Source: Parafilimonas sp. (GTDB lineage Bacteria > Bacteroidota > Bacteroidia > Chitinophagales > Chitinophagaceae). Taken from it: a stretch of 7,146 bases of DNA. The translations under genes and the position numbers were made by a program. The stretch spans positions 1 through 7,146 of the forward strand of contig JAICKT010000229.1 of the NCBI GenBank assembly GCA_025927795.1, written 5' to 3'. Below the pieces are notes generated by a model. The model made no database searches, was not told the origin of the DNA, and worked only from the letters and a program-made list of their open reading frames with translations. Positions 1 to 5,268 of this stretch are shown piece after piece. How positions within the stretch are numbered: position 1 is the stretch's first letter; each line of letters begins with the position of its first letter.

Positions 1-309
1 CAGTATAAAAAATGCAGACAAAAATGCACTTGAAATTAGTTTTGTTTTTTTCTTGTCGAGCTCAAGGTCGAGACCTGCTTCAAGTACAATCATAATGGTG
101 CCGATGACACCGAGAAATTCAACAGCTTTTGCAGGTATGGGCAATGTCCAGCCTCGTGCATCGGCAATAGCACGCATAATAATTCCCGCCGCAAGCAGCA
201 ATAATACCGAAGGAATTTTGAGGTAATTGGAAATGATGGAAAAAAAATAAGACACAACAACAATTCCACCCAATAATATTAATATCACCGTTGTTGAAAA
301 ATGAAGCAT
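1..309 (-). CDS. Cation:proton antiporter (CPA family), N-terminal fragment
   Basis: This is the first 103 codons of a membrane protein that continues beyond base 1. The ATG is at 309-307. The translation starts MLHFSTTVILILLGGIVVVS, so a first membrane helix covers about residues 5-28. KIPSVLLLLAAGIIMR follows at 31-46, then a stretch with LGVIGTIMIVLEAGLDLEL at 66-84, and a third hydrophobic segment begins near 92. The IPSVLLLLxxGI block followed by a G-rich E-A-G-L-D-L-E-L block is typical of the N-terminal half of CPA1/CPA2 Na+(K+)/H+ exchangers (known of the family). The protein would exchange protons for Na+ or K+ across the inner membrane. The ion and subfamily cannot be fixed because the ion-binding helices are outside the window. 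No ribosome binding site is seen, as is usual in this phylum. A TATACTTG box lies 19 nt upstream (336-329, one mismatch to TAnnTTTG), with no clear -33 element. Confidence 0.8.
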   Translation of the reverse strand, partial: MLHFSTTVILILLGGIVVVSYFFSIISNYLKIPSVLLLLAAGIIMRAIADARGWTLPIPAKAVEFLGVIGTIMIVLEAGLDLELDKKKTKLISSAFLSAFFIL

Positions 310-392
310 GCAATGTGTTTACAGATTGCAAGTATAACCATTTGAGATTGGAAGTATGTAAAGATTTAGATAAACTCTCTACTTTTAAATCA

Positions 393-405
393 AACCTGTC
401 AGGTT
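393..405. repeat. 13-bp palindrome AACCTGTCAGGTT touching the hutI stop codon
   Basis: The arms AACCTG and CAGGTT are perfect inverted copies around a single central T. As RNA it would fold as a 5-bp stem with a 3-nt loop, too weak for a convincing terminator although a T-rich stretch follows on the minus strand. Its last base is the first base of the hutI TGA (407-405 on minus). From memory, this palindrome is common in Bacteroidota intergenic DNA, so it is more likely a dispersed short repeat than a site private to hutI. Confidence 0.5.
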
Positions 406-1685
406 CAGACTCCCTTTAGAGGCTGAGGTGCCTGGGACAAAAACTCTCCGTTAATCATTACTTTATCAATTAAATTATTTCCAAAAGAATAGGGCAAATA
501 TGCAAGTGATGGAATTTGTTTTGTGAAAATAAGATTTGCTTTTTTGCCGATTGAAATGCTGCCAGCGTCATGCTGCAATTCCATTGCATAAGCACCGTTA
601 ATAGTTGCTGCGTTGATGGCTTCTTCAGGCAACATACGCATTTGAATACATGCCATTGAAACAACATTATTCATATTGCCGGAAGGAGAGGAGCCAGGAT
701 TATAATCTGAAGCCAATGCAACTGCACAATTATTTTCAATTAATTTTTTTGCAGGCGGATAATTCATTCTTAAAAAATATGCAGCACTTGGAAGAAGTGT
801 TGTTATGGTTTCACTATTTGAAAGTTTCAGTATTTCATTGTCATTTAAAGTTTCAAGATGGTCAACACTTAAAGCATTTAGTTTAATCGCTGCTTCAATA
901 CCGCCAATACTGTTGAGTTGATTTACATGCAGCTTTGGTTTTAAGTTATATTTTATTCCGGCTTTGCAAATGCGTTTCATTTCATCAGCAGAAAAAAAAC
1001 CTTCTTCACAAAACACATCAATATAATCAGCTAAATTTTCTTTGGCAATGTTGGGGAGCATTTCATCAATAATCAATTTTATATAAGCTTCATGATTTTT
1101 TCTGTATTGAAGCGGATAAGCGTGTGCACCTAAGAATGTTGATTTAACAGAGATGGATGAAGTATGTTTTAATCGTTGAATTACACGCAGCATTTTTAAT
1201 TCATCCTCAACACTTAAACCATAGCCACTTTTTATTTCTATAGCTCCAGTTCCAAGTTGAATTACTTCATTTAATCTTTTTAATGCAAGATCATAAAGTT
1301 CATTTTCACTCATTGCATTCAGCTTATTGGCTGAGTTTAAAATGCCGCCGCCTTTTGCGGCAATATCAGCATAACTTAATCCTTTTATTTTATCAACAAA
1401 TTCTTCTTCGCGGCTTTTAGCAAAAACAATGTGTGTGTGCGAATCGCACCAGGAGGGAAGAACATAAGCGTTAGCTGCATCAATAATTTCTGATTTCTGA
1501 TTTCTGATTTCTGATTTCTGATTTAAAATTTCACACATCTGTCCATACTTCGCAATTTTTCTATTTTCAATAATTAAATAAGCGTTTTGTATGCATGGCA
1601 GAACAGATAATTCTTTTCCGTGCAGCAATTTATTTTCTTCACGAACATTTACAAGGCAGGCAATATTTTTTATGAGTGTTTGCAA
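405..1685 (-). CDS. hutI: Imidazolonepropionase
   Basis: HutI hydrolyses 4-imidazolone-5-propanoate to N-formimino-L-glutamate, step three of cytosolic histidine degradation. It is a metal-dependent amidohydrolase with a TIM barrel and a split beta-sandwich. At 426 aa it has a normal length. Visible landmarks are DSHTH (81-85, ligands His83 and His85), a GGGI block (112-115), EIKSGYG (150-156, substrate Tyr155), FLGAHA (184-189, His188), KLHVNQ (251-256, ligand His253), SVDHLE (273-278, His276) and ASDYNPGS (325-332, ligand Asp327). All expected catalytic positions are filled; the residue three after His253 is Gln. The start is TTG: an in-frame stop lies a few codons upstream, no ATG occurs before codon 49, and MQTLIKNIACLV fits the usual HutI N-terminus. 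Residues 55-67 come from a 7-bp tandem repeat, and the last ~8 residues (APQPLKGV) look like an unconserved tail. It is probably the last gene of the tdh operon. hutH, hutU and hutG/hutF are not in this window. Confidence 0.95.
   Translation of the reverse strand: MQTLIKNIACLVNVREENKLLHGKELSVLPCIQNAYLIIENRKIAKYGQMCEILNQKSEIRNQKSEIIDAANAYVLPSWCDSHTHIVFAKSREEEFVDKIKGLSYADIAAKGGGILNSANKLNAMSENELYDLALKRLNEVIQLGTGAIEIKSGYGLSVEDELKMLRVIQRLKHTSSISVKSTFLGAHAYPLQYRKNHEAYIKLIIDEMLPNIAKENLADYIDVFCEEGFFSADEMKRICKAGIKYNLKPKLHVNQLNSIGGIEAAIKLNALSVDHLETLNDNEILKLSNSETITTLLPSAAYFLRMNYPPAKKLIENNCAVALASDYNPGSSPSGNMNNVVSMACIQMRMLPEEAINAATINGAYAMELQHDAGSISIGKKANLIFTKQIPSLAYLPYSFGNNLIDKVMINGEFLSQAPQPLKGV
1486..1524. 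repeat. 7-bp tandem repeat (ATTTCTG x 5.6) inside hutI
   Basis: There are five perfect copies of ATTTCTG (1486-1520) plus four more bases, 39 bp with no mismatch. On the coding strand the unit is CAGAAAT, encoding N-Q-K-S-E-I-R-N-Q-K-S-E-I at HutI residues 55-67. This lies in the N-terminal beta-sandwich region, between strand IIENRKIAKYG and IDAANAYVLPSW. Because 7 and 3 share no factor, every forward frame reads the same seven-residue cycle QKSEIRN without a stop, whereas the opposite strand contains TGA in each 21-bp cycle. Gain or loss of one or two copies would shift the hutI frame; three copies (21 bp) would keep it. Confidence 0.95.
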
Positions 1686-1720
1686 GAATTTTTTAATTGA
1701 TAATTTTTAACGGAGGAAGC

Positions 1721-1762
1721 TATCATGGTCAGTTATTGGCTATTCACAATTGTCCATTCACC
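1721..1762. repeat. Degenerate 7-bp-periodic array between the small exported protein gene and hutI
   Basis: Read on the plus strand in sevens from 1721, the sequence is tatcatg, gtcagtt, attggct, attcaca, attgtcc, attcacc. The last four units share an ATT start and a pyrimidine-rich end, and the first two are more diverged. It fills most of the 81-bp spacer and begins four bases beyond the upstream stop codon. Arrays of attgtcc/attcacc-like heptamers are, from memory, scattered in intergenic DNA of several bacterial phyla. I see no hairpin or promoter box in it. Confidence 0.55.
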
Positions 1763-1766
1763 GTTA

Positions 1767-2399
1767 CTAAAAACCCCAATCAACCACACGGCGCAGATAA
1801 TGTTTGTTTTGTATCACCCAAGTTACTTCGTAACGCCCGGTGCCTTCGCCATTCAGCATATAGATATATAATTTGCGATGGTCCGGTGAAACGTAAACAT
1901 TGCAATAACTTTTTGAACTTCCTTTTGTATCATTAAAATAAAGTTTCGGTTCATACAAATCTGCAAACGCTGTTGCCGGAACAGCAATCGTATCTAAACC
2001 CATAATTGCAGTAACAGATGTTATCGTTGTTTTTGGAACTTTATTTTCCGTTCCCCAAAAAGCATGGTTATCTAATTTAACTGCATACTTATCATCGAAC
2101 CAGGTTACTTTATGTTTTGTTGCATCAAAACCACCGGTTGTAATTTTTACTGTAAGCGTATCATTAGAAAAAATTATTTCATCGTTTTGAATTTCTGTTG
2201 CAGGAATTTGTTCGAGCTTATGTTTTTCAAGACTCTCGCTTATACCTGCAAATGTGAATTGTGCAAGGTCTGCCCGCACATCTTTTTCCATCATCTTAGA
2301 AAAATTATCTTTCTTACTGCGGTAATCAGGAATATCATCATCCTGTGCAAAAGAAAAGTAAACGAGCAGGGATAAAATTCCAGAAAAAAGAATACGCAT
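1767..2399 (-). CDS. Exported protein of unknown function
   Basis: I do not recognise a family for this 210-aa protein. It starts at an ATG with a clear Sec signal peptide (MRILFSGILSLLVYFSFA, predicted cut before Gln19), so it is exported to the periplasm or beyond. The mature part opens with an acidic, charged stretch (DDDIPDY at 20-26, then about 30-62, likely helical). From about residue 74 it becomes beta-rich with repeated Thr/Val strands. The C-terminus has conspicuous aromatic blocks: YVSPDHRKLYIYMLNGEG (159-176) and GRYEVTWVIQNKHYLRRVVD (188-207), ending WGF. It has one Cys (156), no lipobox and no further membrane segment. The gene begins 7 bp after tdh stops and the stop is doubled (TAG TAA), so co-transcription with tdh is very likely. 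Its link to amino-acid catabolism rests on position only. Confidence 0.8.
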   Translation of the reverse strand: MRILFSGILSLLVYFSFAQDDDIPDYRSKKDNFSKMMEKDVRADLAQFTFAGISESLEKHKLEQIPATEIQNDEIIFSNDTLTVKITTGGFDATKHKVTWFDDKYAVKLDNHAFWGTENKVPKTTITSVTAIMGLDTIAVPATAFADLYEPKLYFNDTKGSSKSYCNVYVSPDHRKLYIYMLNGEGTGRYEVTWVIQNKHYLRRVVDWGF

Positions 2400-2406
2400 G
2401 CTTAAT

Positions 2407-3348
2407 TCATTTTATGTTCTTCAACATATCATCAGTTAATTTTTCCAAATCATATTCGGGCTTCCAGTGCCAATCTTTTTTTGCAACGGAATCATCAATA
2501 CTTTGCGGCCAGCTTTCCGCAATCACCTGCCTGTAATCCGGTTTATATTTTATTTGAAATTCAGGAATACGTTTTTTTATGGATGCCGCAATTTCAGCAG
2601 GAGAGAAGCTTATTGCAGATATATTATAAGATGTGCGCACCGAAATTCTTTTCTGAGGTGCTTCCATCAATTCTATTGTTGCGCGAATCGCATCCGGCAT
2701 ATACATCATTGGTAAATAAGTATCTTTTTTTAAAAAGCATTCATATTTTTTTTCTTCTATCGCATCATGAAATATTTCAATCGCATAATCTGTAGTGCCG
2801 CCGCCAGGCTCAGATTTATAACTTATTAAACCGGGATAACGCAAACTTCTTACATCAACCCCAAAACGTTTATTAAAATAATTACACCAAAACTCGCCGG
2901 CATATTTACTGATTCCATAAACGGTTATCGGTTCTATAATCGTTTGCTGCGGACAATTTTTTTTTGGGGATGTTGGTCCGAAAACCGCGATGCTGCTTGG
3001 CCAATAAACTTTTTTTATTTTTTCTTCACGCGCAATATCAAGCACATTTAATAAGCCCTGCATATTTAAATTCCATGCAAGATTTGGGTTTTTTTCTCCT
3101 GTTGCTGAAAGAATTGCAGCCAGCAAATATATCTGCGTAATATTCTGACGAATCACCTGCACGTGCAGCATTTCTTTATTCATTACGTCTAAAGAAACAT
3201 AAGGACCAGTGCCTTTTAATAATTCATTTTCTTCACGCAAATCACTGGCAACAACATTTGCGTTTCCATATAAATTGCGCAATGCCATTGTGAGTTCAAC
3301 GCCAATTTGGCCGCTGGCGCCGATTACTAAAATTTTTTCTTTTTGCAT
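2407..3348 (-). CDS. tdh: L-threonine 3-dehydrogenase, SDR/epimerase type
   Basis: This 313-aa enzyme should oxidise L-threonine with NAD+ to 2-amino-3-ketobutyrate, which a CoA-dependent lyase (Kbl, not in the window) splits to glycine and acetyl-CoA. It belongs to the extended SDR, UDP-galactose-epimerase-like TDH group rather than the zinc-dependent E. coli type. Visible features are the Rossmann loop GASGQIG (10-16), Asp36 at the end of strand 2 (NAD+ preference), Ser118/Ser119 in VYWPSSIAVFGPTSP, the catalytic pair Tyr144 and Lys148 in TVYGISKYAGE, and SLRYPGLIS (168-176). PGGGTTDYA (181-189) and YLPMMYMPDAIRATIELM (211-228) are diagnostic of this TDH subfamily. A general NAD-dependent epimerase is the fallback, but these last blocks make TDH much more likely. 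It is the promoter-proximal gene of the operon. A nine-A run on the coding strand (plus-strand T at 2957-2965) lies at codons 128-131. Confidence 0.92.
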   Translation of the reverse strand: MQKEKILVIGASGQIGVELTMALRNLYGNANVVASDLREENELLKGTGPYVSLDVMNKEMLHVQVIRQNITQIYLLAAILSATGEKNPNLAWNLNMQGLLNVLDIAREEKIKKVYWPSSIAVFGPTSPKKNCPQQTIIEPITVYGISKYAGEFWCNYFNKRFGVDVRSLRYPGLISYKSEPGGGTTDYAIEIFHDAIEEKKYECFLKKDTYLPMMYMPDAIRATIELMEAPQKRISVRTSYNISAISFSPAEIAASIKKRIPEFQIKYKPDYRQVIAESWPQSIDDSVAKKDWHWKPEYDLEKLTDDMLKNIK

Positions 3349-3362
3349 ATTGATTAATCATG

Positions 3363-3391
3363 CAAACGTAATGAAGAATTACTGCACACAA
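3363..3391 (-). promoter_or_regulatory. Bacteroidota-type promoter of the tdh operon
   Basis: On the minus strand a TTG (3391-3389) is followed after 18 nt by TACGTTTG (3370-3363), a perfect match to the -7 consensus TAnnTTTG with normal spacing. The -7 box ends 14 nt before the tdh ATG, so the leader would be very short, which suits genes translated without a Shine-Dalgarno sequence. Confidence 0.6.
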
Positions 3392-3426
3392 TCATTGCAA
3401 TCATTATTGAAACAAATTACTTAGTC

Positions 3427-3488
3427 TGGTGATTACTCGTATCAGGTTTAATAATTTTTTTATTGAATAAGCGTTTATACAATCACCA
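3427..3488. promoter_or_regulatory. 62-bp dyad in the tdh/metF divergent spacer
   Basis: TGGTGATT (3427-3434) and AATCACCA (3481-3488) are perfect 8-bp inverted copies. Inside them GTAT (3439-3442) can pair with ATAC (3477-3480), and an AT-rich hairpin can form around a T-rich loop (TTTAATAA with TTATTGAA, one G-U pair). The element is 41 bp ahead of metF. It could be an operator for a dimeric regulator or a structured metF leader; the sequence does not distinguish these. It does not resemble a SAM or cobalamin riboswitch I can recognise. I found no convincing TAnnTTTG promoter for metF here; the nearest is a poor TATATTGC at 3512-3519. Confidence 0.4.
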
Positions 3489-3529
3489 AATGAGAATATT
3501 AAATCCTGAATTATATTGCAGCCTTTTAA

Positions 3530-4483
3530 ATGAAAATAACTGAGCACATAAGCAACGCAAAAGATACTTTGGTTTCTTTTGAAATATTACCGCCTTTAAA
3601 AGGTAAAAGCATTAACTCAATTTATGAGCATCTTGATCCGCTGATGGAGTTTAAACCTTCGTGGATAAATGTTACCTATCATCGTACCGAAACGGCTTTT
3701 AAGAAAAAAGCAGATGGCAACTTTGAAAAAGTGGAAGTGCGTAAGCGCCCGGGCACGGTTGGTATTTGCGCTGCCATAATGAACCATTATAAAATTGATG
3801 CAGTGCCGCATATTATCTGTGGTGGATTTTCAAAGCGGGAAACGGAAGATGCATTGATTGATTTAAATTTTTTAGGAATTGATAATGTGCTTGCGATTCG
3901 TGGTGATGCTGATAAAAATGCTGCTTCGTTTGAGCCAGAACCTGACGGTAATAAATATGCAAGTGATTTATTAAAACAAATTGTAAACCTGAATAACGGA
4001 ATTTATTTAGATGATGATATTCGTGACGGCGGCAAAACAAAATTTTGTATTGGTGTTGCAGGGTATCCTGAAAAACATTTTGAAGCGCCCAATCCGCATG
4101 TTGATTTGCAACGTTTGAAAGATAAGGTTTGCTGTGGTGCAGATTTTATAATGACACAAATGTTTTTTGATAACCTGAAATTTTTTGAGTTTGTAAAAAC
4201 CTGTCGCAACAACGGCATTAATGCGCCAATCATCCCTGGTCTAAAACCCATCACAACAAAAAAACAATTATCTATTCTGCCGCGCATTTTTCATGTTGAT
4301 ATTCCCACTGAATTATCAGAAGAAATTACACGTTGTAAAACAGATGATGACTGCGAAAAGGTAGGCACTGAATGGCTTGTTCAGCAAAGCAAAGAATTAA
4401 AGGAATTTGGTGTTCCTGTTTTGCATTACTACACCTTAGGCAAGCCAAGAGTTATAAAAAATGTAGTGAAAGAATTGATGTAA
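3530..4483 (+). CDS. metF: 5,10-methylenetetrahydrofolate reductase
   Basis: MetF reduces 5,10-methylene-THF to 5-methyl-THF using FAD and NAD(P)H, committing one-carbon units to methionine and SAM synthesis in the cytosol. It is 317 aa, slightly longer than E. coli MetF. Motifs in order: VSFEILPP (15-22, with the catalytic Glu18 that matches the FEFFPP glutamate of E. coli), SWINVTY (44-50), HIICGGFSKRE (94-104, replacing the usual H-x-T/C-x2 block), LAIRGD (121-126, flavin/folate-contacting Asp126), IGVAGYPEKHFEAPN (174-188), DFIMTQMFFDN (205-215, folate-contacting Gln210) and IIPGLKPI (234-241). The extra length lies mainly at about 53-73 and 129-168. The ATG follows TTTTAA directly with no Shine-Dalgarno. 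It stands alone on the plus strand, divergent from tdh; no metH is present in the window. Confidence 0.95.
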   Translation: MKITEHISNAKDTLVSFEILPPLKGKSINSIYEHLDPLMEFKPSWINVTYHRTETAFKKKADGNFEKVEVRKRPGTVGICAAIMNHYKIDAVPHIICGGFSKRETEDALIDLNFLGIDNVLAIRGDADKNAASFEPEPDGNKYASDLLKQIVNLNNGIYLDDDIRDGGKTKFCIGVAGYPEKHFEAPNPHVDLQRLKDKVCCGADFIMTQMFFDNLKFFEFVKTCRNNGINAPIIPGLKPITTKKQLSILPRIFHVDIPTELSEEITRCKTDDDCEKVGTEWLVQQSKELKEFGVPVLHYYTLGKPRVIKNVVKELM

Positions 4484-4524
4484 TTAATCAAATCTTTTAA
4501 TTTAAAAATCATAAACACTCTTGT

Positions 4525-4605
4525 ACGTCATTTCAAGGCACGGGAAATCTCTTAATTATTCAACATCTTTAATTTTATGAGATGTCTCCTTTGTCAGACT
4601 GACGT
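4525..4605. repeat. 81-bp imperfect palindrome, probable decayed dispersed repeat
   Basis: The outer arms ACGTCA (4525-4530) and TGACGT (4600-4605) are perfect inverted copies. Inside, GGAAATCTC (4543-4551) faces GAGATGTCTCC (4579-4589) with one mismatch/insertion, and between them lies an AT-rich loop of about 27 bases. The arrangement (gtcatttc...gaaatctc, then gagattTctcc...) closely recalls a palindromic family I remember from many Bacteroidota intergenic regions, here with substitutions. It sits between the converging ends of metF and an exported-protein gene, where its hairpin could also end transcription from either side. Confidence 0.55.
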
Positions 4606-4642
4606 TCGAAGATTCTTCTGTTAATTGCGACGTCAATAAAAT

Positions 4643-5236
4643 TTATTGTATCAGCTTTGCAATTTGTTGCAGCGGCAATGTATTTGCCATCGCCATAATT
4701 TGTGTATCGGTTATATTTTTTGCAGTAAAAGTTACCAGCGAACTGCCCAATGGAATTTGAATAGTATAATTTGTTTGTCCATTACTATTATCGTCTTTTG
4801 TAAGCTGCCCTTTGTAGCCTTCAATTTTTATTATTTTACTATTACCATTACTCATCATGCCGCCCAACAACGGTGTATTTAAAAAAGCATTTAGTGTAGT
4901 AATTAAAGGTGAGTTGCCAATAATAGAAAGATCCACACTATCATTCAGCCCCCATGTGCGGTGAATAGTGCTGCCCATAAATCCAACATTGCTCATTACA
5001 TTATCGTCTTTGGTATTTGCAGATAAGTTATTCATTGTTGCAGGCAACAAAGCAATTACTTCTTTACCGATAATAATATCAATTTCCTGCATTGCCTGTT
5101 GTAAAGCAAAATGTGCATCTTCTAATTTACCGGAGGAATAAGCAGTTTTTGCGGTAGCAATGTCTGTTGTAAAATTCTGCTGTGAGAAAATATTTGATGT
5201 AAAGAAAGTACAGGCGAGTATAATTAAGTATTTCAT
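4643..5236 (-). CDS. Exported protein, shorter member of a tandem paralog pair
   Basis: This is a 197-aa protein of unknown function. The ATG is followed by a Sec signal peptide (MKYLIILACTFFTSNIFS, likely cut before Gln19). Residues 23-67 form a helical segment with an A-x2-A-x3-G-x3-D-A pattern, then IGKEV (56-60) and LPAT (64-67). The rest is mixed: VDLSIIGNSPLI (101-112), a Gly/Met-rich piece near 124-131, and IIKIEGYKGQLTKDD (135-149) leading to a C-terminal helix that ends QQIAKLIQ. The upstream neighbour has the same landmarks in the same order; over residues 35-67, 17 of 33 positions are identical to it. It starts 32 bp after that gene ends, on the same strand, so the two are probably one transcript. 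A role in the cell envelope is inference only. Confidence 0.8.
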   Translation of the reverse strand: MKYLIILACTFFTSNIFSQQNFTTDIATAKTAYSSGKLEDAHFALQQAMQEIDIIIGKEVIALLPATMNNLSANTKDDNVMSNVGFMGSTIHRTWGLNDSVDLSIIGNSPLITTLNAFLNTPLLGGMMSNGNSKIIKIEGYKGQLTKDDNSNGQTNYTIQIPLGSSLVTFTAKNITDTQIMAMANTLPLQQIAKLIQ

Positions 5237-5268
5237 CTTTTAATTTTTAATGGAATTTTAAATAAGGG

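Noticed and set aside
119..331. Minus-strand reading frame of 70 codons rich in Cys and Phe
   Set aside because: It overlaps the antiporter fragment in another frame. The antiporter frame (ATG at 309) is open to the window edge and carries family motifs; this one has none.
1486..1524. Tandem repeat as a possible CRISPR array
   Set aside because: Units are 7 bp and directly adjacent, with no spacers and no cas genes nearby.
2345..2795. Several plus-strand open frames antisense to tdh and the small exported protein gene
   Set aside because: They are Cys/His/Phe-rich translations with no domain, antisense to clear coding sequence.
3349..3529. SAM or cobalamin riboswitch ahead of metF
   Set aside because: I could not find the conserved core of either class. 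The dyad has only long arms and an AT-rich interior.
5209..5236. Lipoprotein signal (L-A-C at residues 7-9) in the 197-aa protein
   Set aside because: The Cys is only nine residues in, too early for a normal lipobox, and a standard signal peptide with cleavage before Gln19 fits better.
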